DNA of 64,000 bases from JALZAI01 sp038207565 (GCA_038207565.1 JBBQZQ010000005.1:62001-126000); one strand, 5' to 3'; shown: positions 50,394 to 59,964, numbered from the stretch's first letter. Notes: a model not told the origin generated them from the sequence alone. Numbers and translations are program-made.

Positions 50394-51461
50394 TCAGCGA
50401 CGCTTTTTCTTGCCCGGCGGTCTGCTGCCGCTCGGACGAGCCGGCCGTTGGCCGGGGCGCGGGGCAGTGGTTCGCGGCGCAGCCGGCGTCTCGGCGACGC
50501 CGTCGTCGGCCGCAGCGCTCTGCTGCGCAGTGCCCTGGGTGCTGGGGACGTCCTTGACCAAGGTGGCACGCCCGCGCGCATCGCGCACCGGTCGCTGCCC
50601 GACCTTGGGTGCGAGCGTCTTGCCTACCGCGCCCACTTGGGGCGTCTCGGTCGGCGTGTGCGGGTGGTAGCGGTTGATGTACATCTGCTGCAGCAGCGTC
50701 CAGACGTTGCTGGTGAACCAGTAGAGCAGGACACCCAGCGGGAAGATGAAGCCGGAGAACAGCACGGAGACCGGGATGAAGACCTTCATCAGCTTCTGCA
50801 CCGTCGCCGCAGATCCGGTGGGCACCGTCGTCATGCGCGAGGTGGCCAGGATCTGGGTGTAGAAGGTCGCTGCGGCGCTGATGATCACGAGTACGAGGGT
50901 CACGACGCGGGTTGCGGTGACATCGCCCCCGAGCTTGGTGATCGTGTCGAAGGAGTCGTGCAGCGACGCAGCGAGCGGTGCCTGGAAGAGCTTGGCCTGC
51001 GCAGCGTTGCAGGTCTGGGTCGTGTCGAAGGTGTAGAGCGTCAGCAGGTGGCCGGTATAGGCGGAGCCCTCGTCACACTTGCCGACCGAATTGGCCAGGT
51101 GACGCAGGACGTGGAACAGTGAGATGAAGATCGGAATCTGCAGGAACATCGGCAGGCAGCCGGCCACCGGGTTGAAACCCTGCTCCTGCTGCAGCTTCAT
51201 CATCTGCCGCTGCATCTCGGCCTTGTCGCTTTTGTACTTCTCGCGCACCGCCTGCAGCTTGGGCTGCATCTCCTGCATGTGCCGCTGGTACTTGACCTGC
51301 TTGACGAACAGCCGGAACAGCAGCAGCCGCGCGGTCACCACCAGGAACACGATGGATAGCGACCAGTTCAGCCCGCCCGCGGGGTCCAGCCCGAGGAAGG
51401 AGAACAGCTGGTGCCACCGCAGCAGCACCCAGGACACCGCTATATACAGAAAGTCAAGCAC
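50394..51461 (-). CDS. yidC: Membrane protein insertase YidC
   Basis: A 355-residue Oxa1/YidC-type insertase. The first helix is followed by the loop YQRHMQEMQPKLQAVREKYK and the helices GCLPMFLQIPIFISLFHVL and FPLGVLLYWFTSNVWTLLQQ. The Pro/Arg-rich tail ends SRPPGKKKRR, probably for ribosome contact. It works alone or with Sec to insert membrane proteins. yidD lies ten bases upstream. Confidence 0.96.
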   Translation of the reverse strand: MLDFLYIAVSWVLLRWHQLFSFLGLDPAGGLNWSLSIVFLVVTARLLLFRLFVKQVKYQRHMQEMQPKLQAVREKYKSDKAEMQRQMMKLQQEQGFNPVAGCLPMFLQIPIFISLFHVLRHLANSVGKCDEGSAYTGHLLTLYTFDTTQTCNAAQAKLFQAPLAASLHDSFDTITKLGGDVTATRVVTLVLVIISAAATFYTQILATSRMTTVPTGSAATVQKLMKVFIPVSVLFSGFIFPLGVLLYWFTSNVWTLLQQMYINRYHPHTPTETPQVGAVGKTLAPKVGQRPVRDARGRATLVKDVPSTQGTAQQSAAADDGVAETPAAPRTTAPRPGQRPARPSGSRPPGKKKRR

Positions 51462-51471
51462 TCAACTACTC

Positions 51472-51741
51472 CTAGGCTGCGAGACGGACGCGGTGTTCGG
51501 CATCGTCGTGCCGGTGAACGCTTGGGGGCACCGGGTCGTGCCCACCGGCGTGGAATGGATGGCAACGCAGCAGCCGACGCAGGGCCAGCCATCCGCCGCG
51601 GAGCAATCCGAAACGTTCGACCGCCTCGGCGGCGTAAGCACTGCAGGACGGGGTGTAGCGGCACCTGGCGGGGAACGCGGGGCTGATCGCCCTGCGGTAG
51701 AACCCGATGGCGGCGAGCACCCCTCGGCCGGCGGCGCTCAC
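51472..51741 (-). CDS. yidD: YidD membrane protein insertion efficiency factor
   Basis: An 89-residue peripheral membrane protein. FYRRAISPAFPARCRYTPSC and SAYAAEAVERFG, LLRCHPFHAGGHDPVP are diagnostic. GTG 51741 overlaps the rnpA stop by four bases. It helps YidC and Sec insertion in other bacteria. Confidence 0.94.
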   Translation of the reverse strand: MSAAGRGVLAAIGFYRRAISPAFPARCRYTPSCSAYAAEAVERFGLLRGGWLALRRLLRCHPFHAGGHDPVPPSVHRHDDAEHRVRLAA

Positions 51742-52124
51742 GCCGAACCCTTGCTTACCGAATTCGACGACTCGCTCGCAGACCTCGGTGAGCGGCGTAG
51801 CCGGCGCAGGGCCGCGTCCAGATCGGCACCCAGTTGGCGCGAGGACGCAGCGGCAGCCCCGGGCAGGGCGCGCACAACCATCGCGCTGCCGGCCGGGAAC
51901 CCGGGCAGCCGAATCGCCAACTGGGCACGCAAGCGACGACTCACCCGGTGCCGGTGCACGCTGTTGCCCACGGCCTTGCCCACGACCAATCCGACGCGTG
52001 CCGGGTCAGCGCTCGCACCGACCCGGTGATGGACGATTACGACTCCGCGCCGCGCGCGCGCGCCATTGCCGACGACCGACGAGAACTCCGTCGAACGACG
52101 CATCCGATGCACGGCCGGCAACAC
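51738..52124 (-). CDS. rnpA: Ribonuclease P protein component
   Basis: A 128-residue basic protein that binds the RNase P RNA to mature tRNA 5' ends. HRMRRSTEFSSVVGNGARAR and the RNR-type motif VGKAVGNSVHRHRVSRRLRA are present, with N changed in part. GTG 52124 is 23 bases after rpmH. The C-terminus is Arg/Ser-rich. Confidence 0.93.
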   Translation of the reverse strand: MLPAVHRMRRSTEFSSVVGNGARARRGVVIVHHRVGASADPARVGLVVGKAVGNSVHRHRVSRRLRAQLAIRLPGFPAGSAMVVRALPGAAAASSRQLGADLDAALRRLRRSPRSASESSNSVSKGSA

Positions 52125-52147
52125 GCGAGTAGGCAGGCGCGAGTCGG

Positions 52148-52285
52148 TCAGGCCGACAGCTCGCGACGTCCCTTACGCCGGCGAGCACCGACAATCGCCC
52201 GGCCGGCTCGGGTGCGCATGCGCAGCCGGAAGCCGTGGGTCTTGGCACGACGGCGGTTGTTCGGCTGGAAGGTGCGCTTGCTCAC
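52148..52285 (-). CDS. rpmH: 50S ribosomal protein L34
   Basis: A 45-residue ribosomal protein starting at GTG 52285: MSKRTFQPNNRRRAKTHG, then FRLRMRTRAGRAIVGARRRK and GRRELSA. Sequence and length match L34 closely. It is the first gene of the minus-strand operon rpmH-rnpA-yidD-yidC and faces dnaA across the 602-base divergent region, the usual bacterial arrangement. Confidence 0.96.
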   Translation of the reverse strand: MSKRTFQPNNRRRAKTHGFRLRMRTRAGRAIVGARRRKGRRELSA

Positions 52286-52887
52286 GGTCGGACTCCATCG
52301 ATAGGACGATCTTGCTGGACTCGGGTGGCCGAAGCGGTGTGGCCTGTCGCCCGAGGGGTTTCCGCTACGAGGGCAGGCCGACAGTGCCAGCCCCGACGGC
52401 GATCGTCGTCAACGGTACGGATTGGGGTCGTGGCAGGTCAAACCGCCACTCGACCGGCGACCCTGATCCCGCGGGGTCGGCGACGGTACTCCGCGCAGGC
52501 CCGGTTCGTGGTCAACACGCCGGGGCCTATTGTCGTGCCTTGGCGGGCGCTGTTAGTTTTCGCCAATCGTGGCGCCAGACGCCGTGTGACTCGGAATCTC
52601 GCGTAGCCCGGCGGCCGCATTTCGTTTGCGGCCCACCGGGAGTCGCGCTGTACACAGCATGTGGGAAAACCTGTGGATTCGGTCGATTCGGCGGTCCGCT
52701 AACAGGTTTTCTCGTTGAAATGGGACGGTTTCGTGCGGATTCTGTCGGTTCGCCGCAACGCGCGACGACGTCTAGCGGTCCAGCAGATTGGAGCGGTAGG
52801 CACCACCGGCACCGACAATGCAGTGCCCGCCCGCAGGACGCACCCGGGCGAGCAGACGACGTACTAAGGCTGGAGTGGACCCGATCC
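52286..52887. other. rpmH-dnaA divergent intergenic region with DnaA-box-like sites
   Basis: 602 bases without a supported gene, although a frame in phase with dnaA is open through it. It must hold the rpmH and dnaA promoters. Near 52651-52682 are TGTACACAG, TGTGGGAAA and TGTGGATTC, the last matching TTATCCACA at seven of nine bases on the other strand. These could serve dnaA autoregulation or be a second part of the origin. Confidence 0.5.
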
Positions 52888-54357
52888 GTGGATGACAAGA
52901 CCGAGCTCCTCGGAGTCTGGGAACGAGCGCGGCCGCGTTTCGAGGACGACGACACCCTCCGCCCGCAGCACAAAGCCTGGTTGAGTCTGACCCGCCCGCT
53001 CGGGCTGGTCGCCGACACCGCCGTACTCGCCGCACCGAACGAGTTCGTGCGCGAGTATCTCGACAATCGGCTACGTCCGTACCTGACGCTGTTGCTGAGT
53101 CAGGAACTGGGGCGTGACATACAGGTCGCCGTCACGGTGCAGAGCGCGGAGGAGCAGGCCGAGGCCGCCGAAGCAGCCGAGGAGGAGGGTGACGACGGCC
53201 TCGCCGACGGCTACAGCGGCGACACCTTCGCCGATCCGGCCGACTACGAGGAGGGCTGGATGGGTCGCCGCCTCACCCAACCCAGCTCCATGAATGGTTC
53301 ACGCACCACCGCAGTCGATCGCGACGCCCGGCTCAACCCGAAATACACCTTCGACACGTTCGTCATCGGCTCGTCCAACCGCTTCACCCACGCTGCGGCC
53401 GTCGCCGTGGCCGAGGCGCCGGCACGCGCCTACAACCCGCTGTTCATCTACGGCGAGTCGGGGCTGGGCAAGACCCACCTACTGCACGCGATCGGGCATT
53501 ACGCGCAGCGGCTGACTCCGGGACTGCGTACGCGCTACGTCTCCAGCGAGGAGTTCACCAACGACTTCATCAATTCCGTGCGCGATGACAAGATGCACGC
53601 CTTCCAGACCCGGTACCGCTCGGTGGACCTGCTGCTCATCGACGACATCCAGTTCCTGGAGCGCGCCGAGCGGACGCAGGAGGAGTTCTTCCACACCTTC
53701 AACACCCTGCACAACGCGAACAAGCAGATCGTCATCAGTTCCGACAAGTCGCCGCGCCAGTTGAAGTCGCTGGAGGACCGGCTGCGTACCCGCTTCGAGT
53801 GGGGGTTGATCTCCGACGTCCAGGCGCCGGATCTCGAGACGCGCATCGCGATCTTGCGCAAGAAGGCCGCCCAGGAGGGCATGGACCTGCCGCCGGAGGT
53901 GCTGGAGTTCATCGCCAGCCGGATCCAGAGCAACATCCGCGAGCTCGAGGGTGCGCTGATCCGGGTAACCGCGTTCGCAAGCCTGAATCGGCAGACGGTC
54001 GATATGCGACTGACAGAGATGGTGCTCAAGGACCTGGTCGGCGACGCGGCGGCGCCGGAGATCACAGCTTCGACGATCATGGCCGTCACGGCCGAATACT
54101 TCGCGGTGACCGTCGAGGACATCACCGGGACCTCGCGCAACCGCGCACTGGTCAGCGCGCGGCAGATGGCGATGTATCTGTGCCGCGAGCTGACCGACCT
54201 GTCGCTGCCTCGCATCGGGGAGAAGTTCGGCGGCCGCGACCATACGACCGTGATGCACGCCGAGCGAAAGATCAAGACACAGATGGCGGAGAAGCTGACC
54301 GTCTACAACCAGATCAGTGAGCTCACCAGCCGCATCAAACTGCGGTCGCGTACGTGA
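52888..54357 (+). CDS. dnaA: Chromosomal replication initiator DnaA
   Basis: A 489-residue AAA+ initiator. Domain I (about 1-85), an acidic linker rich in Glu/Ala (EEQAEAAEAAEEEGDDG), the ATPase with P-loop FIYGESGLGKTHLLHAI and Walker B LLLIDDIQFLER, and domain IV with the signature GGRDHTTVMHAERKI that reads DnaA boxes. GTG 52888 begins MDDKTELLGVWERA, fitting family length; the open frame upstream is not conserved. Confidence 0.98.
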   Translation: MDDKTELLGVWERARPRFEDDDTLRPQHKAWLSLTRPLGLVADTAVLAAPNEFVREYLDNRLRPYLTLLLSQELGRDIQVAVTVQSAEEQAEAAEAAEEEGDDGLADGYSGDTFADPADYEEGWMGRRLTQPSSMNGSRTTAVDRDARLNPKYTFDTFVIGSSNRFTHAAAVAVAEAPARAYNPLFIYGESGLGKTHLLHAIGHYAQRLTPGLRTRYVSSEEFTNDFINSVRDDKMHAFQTRYRSVDLLLIDDIQFLERAERTQEEFFHTFNTLHNANKQIVISSDKSPRQLKSLEDRLRTRFEWGLISDVQAPDLETRIAILRKKAAQEGMDLPPEVLEFIASRIQSNIRELEGALIRVTAFASLNRQTVDMRLTEMVLKDLVGDAAAPEITASTIMAVTAEYFAVTVEDITGTSRNRALVSARQMAMYLCRELTDLSLPRIGEKFGGRDHTTVMHAERKIKTQMAEKLTVYNQISELTSRIKLRSRT

Positions 54358-54724
54358 TCGACTTCTCGTCCGGGCAGTGTGCACAGCGGGTGGGCAGCAT
54401 TGTGGAGAACTACTGCTGTTCTGGTGGACGCGTTGTGCACGACACGTGGGGGACGGCGTCCGTCCACGCTTCGTCCTCAGCACCAGGCATGATCTGCTCA
54501 AGGTGGTCCACAGGGGCCAGGCTCCCGCAACACCCCTATCGCATGGCCTAGCGTCGGTTGTCCCCAGTGTCCACACCGGCGAAGAAGACTGACGAAGATA
54601 GATCCTTGATGATGGAAAACTGCAACGGCTTCAGTGCTGTGGACAGCCTGCCCGACCTGCCCGCGCTCGGCCACCGCCCGATTGCGACGAACATGACCCA
54701 GCTGACCCCGCCGACGGAGGCATG
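54358..54724. other. oriC: Likely replication origin oriC (dnaA-dnaN gap)
   Basis: A 367-base non-coding region with clustered DnaA-box-like nonamers. Compared with TTGTCCACA: TGGTCCACA (54504-54512), TTGTCCCCA (54558-54566), GTGTCCACA (54567-54575) and TGTGGACAG (54638-54646, reverse) match at eight of nine. TGTGGAGAA (54401), GTGTGCACA (54377) and TTGTGCACG (54433) match at seven or eight. An AT-richer stretch at about 54588-54625 could be the unwinding element. Position agrees with origins of other actinobacteria. Confidence 0.85.
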
Positions 54725-55867
54725 ATGAAGTTCCGGGTAGAGCGAGACGCGCTCGCCGACGCCGTCAGCTGGGCCGCCCGGAGCCTGTCCAGCCGTCCGA
54801 CCATGCCGGTGCTCGCCGGGTTGTTGCTCTCGGTCGACGGTGAGCTGCTTTCGATCTCTGGATTCGACCTCGAGGCCTCCACCGAGGTCGATCTCGAGGT
54901 GAGTGCCGCTGCCGACGGGCAGGCCCTGGTGTCCGGACGGCTGCTCGCCGACATCACCAAGGCCCTGCCGCCGCACCCGGTCGACGTCACCGTCGACGGT
55001 TCCCGACTCACCATCTCGTGCGGTTCATCCCGCTTCACCCTGCCGACCCTGCCGGTGGAGGACTATCCCCGGCTGCCGAACATGCCCAGTACCGCCGGCA
55101 CGGTCCCGAGCGCCGAATTCGCGCACGCGGTGAGCCAGGTGGCGATCGCGGCCGGTCGCGACGACACGCTGCCGATGCTGACCGGCGTCCGGCTCGAGAT
55201 CGACGGAACCCGGCTCACCCTCGCCGCGACCGACCGTTACCGCCTTGCGGTCCGCGAGCTCGACTGGAATCCGGACAACCCCTCAGCCGACGCCGTGCAG
55301 GTACTCGTCCCGGCCCGTGCTCTGTCCGAGGCCGCGCGCAGCCTTTCGCACAGCGAGACAATGACCCTCGCCCTGGCCGGCGGCGCCGCCTCCGGAACCG
55401 GCGAGGGCATCATCGGTTTCGCCGGCAGCACCAACGGTCGGGCCAGCCGCGCCACCACACGCCTGCTGGATGCGACGTTCCCGGCCTACCGCTCGCTGCT
55501 GCCCAACGAATGGTCGGCCTCCGCCGACGTCACCGTGGCGCCGCTCGTCGAGGCGGTGCGCCGGGTAGCCCTGGTCGCCGACCGCAACACCCCGGTCCGC
55601 CTGGAGTTCGAGACCGGCGCCCTGGCGCTGACGGCCGGCGGTGAGGACGAGGGACGCGCCGAGGAGAAGCTCCAGGTCGAGTACGACGGCGAGCTGATCA
55701 CCACAGCGTTCAACCCCCAGTTCCTTCTGGATGGGCTCGGCGCGCTGAGTTCGCAGAGCGCCCGGTTGTTGTTCACCTCGCCCAATAAGCCGGTCGTCCT
55801 GCGCCCGGATGCCGGCGGCACCGGCGAGTACACCTACGTGATGATGCCGGTGCGGTTGCCCGGCTGA
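54725..55867 (+). CDS. dnaN: DNA polymerase III sliding clamp (beta subunit)
   Basis: A 380-residue processivity clamp. It opens MKFRVERDALADAVSWAARS, with further clamp blocks TMPVLAGLLLSVDGELLSISG, VDVTVDGSRLTISCG, and ends EYTYVMMPVRLPG, the typical C-terminus. Two adjacent ATGs exist; 54725 is preferred since GGAGG ends four bases before it. The gene follows oriC directly. Confidence 0.97.
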   Translation: MKFRVERDALADAVSWAARSLSSRPTMPVLAGLLLSVDGELLSISGFDLEASTEVDLEVSAAADGQALVSGRLLADITKALPPHPVDVTVDGSRLTISCGSSRFTLPTLPVEDYPRLPNMPSTAGTVPSAEFAHAVSQVAIAAGRDDTLPMLTGVRLEIDGTRLTLAATDRYRLAVRELDWNPDNPSADAVQVLVPARALSEAARSLSHSETMTLALAGGAASGTGEGIIGFAGSTNGRASRATTRLLDATFPAYRSLLPNEWSASADVTVAPLVEAVRRVALVADRNTPVRLEFETGALALTAGGEDEGRAEEKLQVEYDGELITTAFNPQFLLDGLGALSSQSARLLFTSPNKPVVLRPDAGGTGEYTYVMMPVRLPG

Positions 55868-55880
55868 TGGGTTGACGCCG

Positions 55881-57038
55881 GTGTACGTCCGTCATCTAGC
55901 GGTCACCGACTTCCGCAGCTGGCACACCGCGGATCTCGCGTTCGATCCCGGGCCGACGGTGCTGCTCGGCGCGAACGGCGAGGGTAAGACCAATCTGATC
56001 GAGGCGCTCGGCTACGTCGCGACGCTCGGCAGTCACCGGGTCGCCTCCGACGCGCCACTCGTGCGCCAGAGCGCAGAGCGAGCGGTGGTCCGCGCTGCGA
56101 TCGTCTCGGCGGGACGCGAGCTGCGGGTCGAGCTGGAGATCACGCCGGGTCGAGCCAACCGAGCCCGGCTGAACGGCTCGCCAGTCTCTCGGGTGCGCGA
56201 CGTGCTCGGCGCCCTGCGCTGGGTGCTGTTCGCGCCGGAGGACCTTGCGATCGTGCGCGGTGACCCGTCCGAGCGCCGCCGGTTCCTCGACGAGCTCATC
56301 GTGTCCCGCTCGCCGCGCATGGCCGCGGTGCGATCGGACTACGAGCGGGTGCTGCGGCAACGGGCTGCACTGTTGAAATCGGCCCACGGGGCGCGCCGGG
56401 CCGGTGGGGGCGCCGATCTCGCCGTCCTGGATGTATGGGACGCCCACCTCGCCGAACACGGTGCGCTGCTGCTGGCTGCCCGATTGGCGGCGCTCGAGGC
56501 GCTCGGACCGCTGGCCGGCACCGCCTACAGCGAACTCGCCCCTGCCGGTGATGGGCTGCAACTGCGCTACGCGACGACGCTCAGTTCGGTGCTGCCTGGG
56601 CTCGCCGACCCGGCGGCGCCCGTCCCGGCCGTCGCGGAACTGGAGGGCGCGCTGCTGGCCGAGCTCGCCAGGATGCGCAGCGCCGAGCTGGAGCGCGGGG
56701 TGAACCTCGTCGGTCCGCAGCGCGATGATCTCGAGCTCGGTCTCGGCGCGCTGCCGGTGCGCGGGTACGCCAGCCACGGCGAGGGCTGGTCGGTGGCGCT
56801 GGCACTACGGCTGGGCAGCTATGAGTTGTTGCGCGCCGATCACCCCTCCGGCGCGGACCCGGTACTCGTGCTCGACGACGTCTTCGCCGAGCTGGACACT
56901 GGGCGTCGTGAGCAGCTGGCCTTGGTCGCGAGCAAAGCCGAGCAGGCGATCGTGACCGCAGCCGTGCTCGCAGACGTCCCTGCCCAGCTGGCCGGCGCGC
57001 GCTTCGAGATCGCCGGCGGAGAGGTCCGCCGTGCCTGA
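55881..57038 (+). CDS. recF: DNA replication and repair protein RecF
   Basis: A 385-residue SMC-like ATPase that helps load RecA at gaps. P-loop VLLGANGEGKTNLIEALGY, family block FAPEDLAIVRGDPSERRRFLDE, signature GVNLVGPQRDDLEL and Walker B VLVLDDVFAELDTGRR are present. GTG 55881 (MYVRHLAVTDFRSW) matches family starts better than TTG 55872. It follows dnaN by 13 bases and overlaps the next gene by eight. Confidence 0.96.
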   Translation: MYVRHLAVTDFRSWHTADLAFDPGPTVLLGANGEGKTNLIEALGYVATLGSHRVASDAPLVRQSAERAVVRAAIVSAGRELRVELEITPGRANRARLNGSPVSRVRDVLGALRWVLFAPEDLAIVRGDPSERRRFLDELIVSRSPRMAAVRSDYERVLRQRAALLKSAHGARRAGGGADLAVLDVWDAHLAEHGALLLAARLAALEALGPLAGTAYSELAPAGDGLQLRYATTLSSVLPGLADPAAPVPAVAELEGALLAELARMRSAELERGVNLVGPQRDDLELGLGALPVRGYASHGEGWSVALALRLGSYELLRADHPSGADPVLVLDDVFAELDTGRREQLALVASKAEQAIVTAAVLADVPAQLAGARFEIAGGEVRRA

Positions 57039-57615
57039 GCCCCCTCGCGAAGAGACGCCGGTCACACCGTTATCCACAGCGCACGGTGGACAACCCCCCG
57101 ATTCTGTGGACGACGACGACGACGACGCTGTCCGCAACGCTCTCGCGGGCGCGCAGCGGATGACCCGGGGCACTGCCCGCCCCCGGCGACGGCGTCGCGG
57201 GCAGACCTCGAACGCGGGCGCGCCGCGCGGCGGGTACTCAGGCCCGGCGCCCGACGACACCGACCCGCAGCCGATCGGAGCGGTGCTGGAGGGCTACACC
57301 GCGGACCGGGGCTGGCAACGCCCGCTGGCCGAAGCCCGCGTCTTCGCCCAGTGGGACGCCCTCGTCGGGGTCGAGATTGCCGCCCACTGCAATCCCGCGT
57401 CACTGCGCGAGGGCGAGCTGCGCATCGCAGCCGAATCGACCGCCTGGGCCACCCAGCTCCGCCTGCTCACGTCCGCGCTGCTCGCCCGACTCGCGGCGGA
57501 GCTCGGACCGACCACGGTGACGCGCGTGGTGGTGACTGGGCCGGTCGGACCGAGCTGGAAACACGGGCGGTTCTCCGTTCCCGGCGCCCGTGGACCCCGT
57601 GACACCTACGGTTGA
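57031..57615 (+). CDS. DUF721/DciA-family protein
   Basis: A 194-residue protein with an acidic and Arg-rich disordered N-terminal half and the C-terminal DUF721 domain (QWDALVGVEIAAHCNPASLR, LRIAAESTAWATQLRLLTSA). The group includes DciA, which interacts with the replicative helicase in bacteria without DnaC. Its place between recF and gyrB equals Rv0004. GTG 57031 overlaps the recF stop by eight bases. Confidence 0.9.
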   Translation: MPEPPREETPVTPLSTAHGGQPPDSVDDDDDDAVRNALAGAQRMTRGTARPRRRRRGQTSNAGAPRGGYSGPAPDDTDPQPIGAVLEGYTADRGWQRPLAEARVFAQWDALVGVEIAAHCNPASLREGELRIAAESTAWATQLRLLTSALLARLAAELGPTTVTRVVVTGPVGPSWKHGRFSVPGARGPRDTYG

Positions 57616-57786
57616 CACGGGCGTGCGCGCATCGGCTGACAGGCCGTTGTGCGCCGTCGACCCATCGGTACGTGGGAGACCGTTCCAGACGGGGTCCAAA
57701 CGCTCAGTGTCGCAATGACGCGCGTTGAGGCCCGTTTCTGTCGTCGTGATGGGCTAGACTGGACACATACAGCTCAGGGGTGGCGT

Positions 57787-57803
57787 CGCGTGTCTGACAC
57801 GCG
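57787..57803. promoter_or_regulatory. Palindrome in the gyrB leader
   Basis: CGCGTGTC and GACACGCG are perfect arms around a single T. It is about 100 bases before gyrB and 26 bases after a -10-like TAGACT (57755-57760). It may be a protein site or form a leader hairpin. Other short inverted repeats lie between it and the gyrB start. Confidence 0.4.
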
Positions 57804-57903
57804 CCAGTCGCCCCTGGTTCGTGTCTGATCCGAGACCAACCCCTACGTGATCGCCTCATCGTGGGGTCTGCCACGCCGCGTGTGACGCCGGCAAGAAGGG
57901 GAC

Positions 57904-59964
57904 ATGCCTGTGACCGCCACCGCGCCCGGCACGACGCCCGACCGGACGCCCGACCGAGCGTCCAAGACGGCGCCCGCGAAGGCGGCGAAGCCGAACGGTT
58001 ACACCGGTAGCAACATCACGGTCCTCGAAGGACTCGAGGCGGTACGTAAGCGCCCCGGCATGTACGTCGGCTCCACCTCCGAGCGAGGCCTGCACCACCT
58101 GGTCTGGGAGGTCGTCGACAACTCGGTGGACGAGGCACTGGCCGGCTACTGCGACCGCATCGACGTGAGCCTGCTCGCCGATGGCGGGGTCCGCGTCTGC
58201 GACAACGGCCGCGGCATGCCCGTCGACATGCATCCGACCCAGAAGAAGCCGACCGTCGAGGTCATCATGACGGTGCTGCACGCTGGCGGGAAGTTCGACA
58301 GCGACTCCTACGCCGTTTCCGGCGGGCTGCACGGCGTCGGCATCTCCGTGGTCAACGCGCTGAGCAAGCGCCTCGAGGTCGAGATCGATCGCGACGGGTT
58401 CCACTGGAGCCAGCCCTACCTCGACCAGAAGCCGGCCGGCCCGCTCGCCAAGGGCGACCCGTCACGCAAGCACGGTACGACCGTCACGTTCTGGGCCGAC
58501 GACGACATCTTCGAGACCACGGTCTTCAGCTTCGAGACGATCAGTCGCCGACTGCAGGAGATGGCCTTCCTGAACAAGGGCCTGACGATCGTGTTGCGTG
58601 ACGAGCGCGCCGAGAAGGTCGTGGTCGAGAACGATGCCGATACCGCGCCGCAGGCGCCCCCGGCTTTGAAGGAGATCGTCTACCACTACGCGGGCGGGAT
58701 CGCGGACTTCGTGAAGCACTTGAACGCGACGAAGGACCCGATCCACCGCGAACCCATCTACTTCGTCGACGAAGACACCCAGAACAAGCTCTCGGTCGAG
58801 ATCGCGATGCAGTGGAACTCCACCTATTCCGAGAGCGTGTACACCTTCGCCAACACGATCAACACGGTGGAGGGCGGCACCCACGAGGAAGGCTTCCGGG
58901 CGGCGCTGACCAACGTCGTTAACCGCTGGGCGATCGACAAGAAGATAATCAAGGACACCAAGGAGGACCGGTTCAGCGGTGATGACATCCGTGAGGGACT
59001 GGCCGCGATCGTCTCGATCAAGCTCGGTGAGCCGCAGTTCGAGGGGCAGACGAAGGCGAAGCTCGGCAACTCCTCAGCCAAGACCTTCGTCCAGCAGGTG
59101 TGTAACGAGAAGCTGACCGCCTGGTTCGAGCGCAGTCCGACCGAGGCCAAGATCGTGGTGAACAAGATCTCGCAGGCTGCCCGGGCCCGTAAGGCCGCGC
59201 AGCAGGCCCGCAAGCTCTCCCGCAAGAATGCGCTCGACACGATGGGCATGCCGGGCAAGCTGGCCGACTGCCGGTCCACCGATCCGGGCGAGAGCGAGCT
59301 CTACATCGTCGAGGGTGACTCGGCCGGCGGCTCGGCGAAATCCTGCCGCGATTCGATGTTCCAGGCGATCCTGCCCATCCGCGGCAAGATCATCAACGTG
59401 GAGAAGTCCCGCATCGACCGGGTGCTGAAGAACAACGAGGTGCAGTCGCTGATCACGGCGCTCGGCACCGGCATCCACGACGACTTCGACGTCTCGAAGC
59501 TGCGCTACCACAAGCTGGTGCTGATGGCCGATGCCGATGTCGACGGCCAGCACATCACCACGCTGCTGCTGACCTTGCTGTTCCGGTTCATGCGCCCGCT
59601 CATCGAGGCCGGGCACGTGTACCTCGCGGCCCCGCCGCTCTACAAGATCAAATGGAGCAAGGGGGAGCCGAGCTACGCCTATTCCGAGAAGGAGCGCGAC
59701 GGTCTGATCAAGCAGGGCCAGGAGGCGAACCGCAAGCTCGCGAAGGACGACGCGATCCAGCGCTACAAGGGCCTCGGCGAGATGAACTCCAAGGAGCTGT
59801 GGGAGACGACCATGGATCCGGCCAACCGGATTCTGCGCCTGGTCACGCTCGACGATGCGGCGACCGCAGACGAGCTATTCAGCGTGCTCATGGGCGAGGA
59901 CGTCGAGGCGCGGCGATCCTTCATCATCCGCAACGCCAGGGACGTCCGCTTCCTCGACATCTGA
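57904..59964 (+). CDS. gyrB: DNA gyrase subunit B
   Basis: A 686-residue ATPase subunit of gyrase. After a 35-residue disordered Pro/Thr start come the GHKL ATP site (VVDNSVDEALAGYCD, VCDNGRGMPVD, YAVSGGLHGVGISVVNAL), the transducer and the Toprim domain (YIVEGDSAGGSAK, LMADADVDGQHI), then the C-terminal IQRYKGLGEMNSKELWETTM. AAGGGG precedes ATG 57904. It adds negative supercoils with GyrA. Confidence 0.98.
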   Translation: MPVTATAPGTTPDRTPDRASKTAPAKAAKPNGYTGSNITVLEGLEAVRKRPGMYVGSTSERGLHHLVWEVVDNSVDEALAGYCDRIDVSLLADGGVRVCDNGRGMPVDMHPTQKKPTVEVIMTVLHAGGKFDSDSYAVSGGLHGVGISVVNALSKRLEVEIDRDGFHWSQPYLDQKPAGPLAKGDPSRKHGTTVTFWADDDIFETTVFSFETISRRLQEMAFLNKGLTIVLRDERAEKVVVENDADTAPQAPPALKEIVYHYAGGIADFVKHLNATKDPIHREPIYFVDEDTQNKLSVEIAMQWNSTYSESVYTFANTINTVEGGTHEEGFRAALTNVVNRWAIDKKIIKDTKEDRFSGDDIREGLAAIVSIKLGEPQFEGQTKAKLGNSSAKTFVQQVCNEKLTAWFERSPTEAKIVVNKISQAARARKAAQQARKLSRKNALDTMGMPGKLADCRSTDPGESELYIVEGDSAGGSAKSCRDSMFQAILPIRGKIINVEKSRIDRVLKNNEVQSLITALGTGIHDDFDVSKLRYHKLVLMADADVDGQHITTLLLTLLFRFMRPLIEAGHVYLAAPPLYKIKWSKGEPSYAYSEKERDGLIKQGQEANRKLAKDDAIQRYKGLGEMNSKELWETTMDPANRILRLVTLDDAATADELFSVLMGEDVEARRSFIIRNARDVRFLDI

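Noticed and set aside
52066..52887. Open frame in phase with dnaA reaching back into rnpA
   Set aside because: DnaA proteins start at the MDDKTELL-type N-terminus; the upstream part covers rpmH on the other strand and the promoter region.
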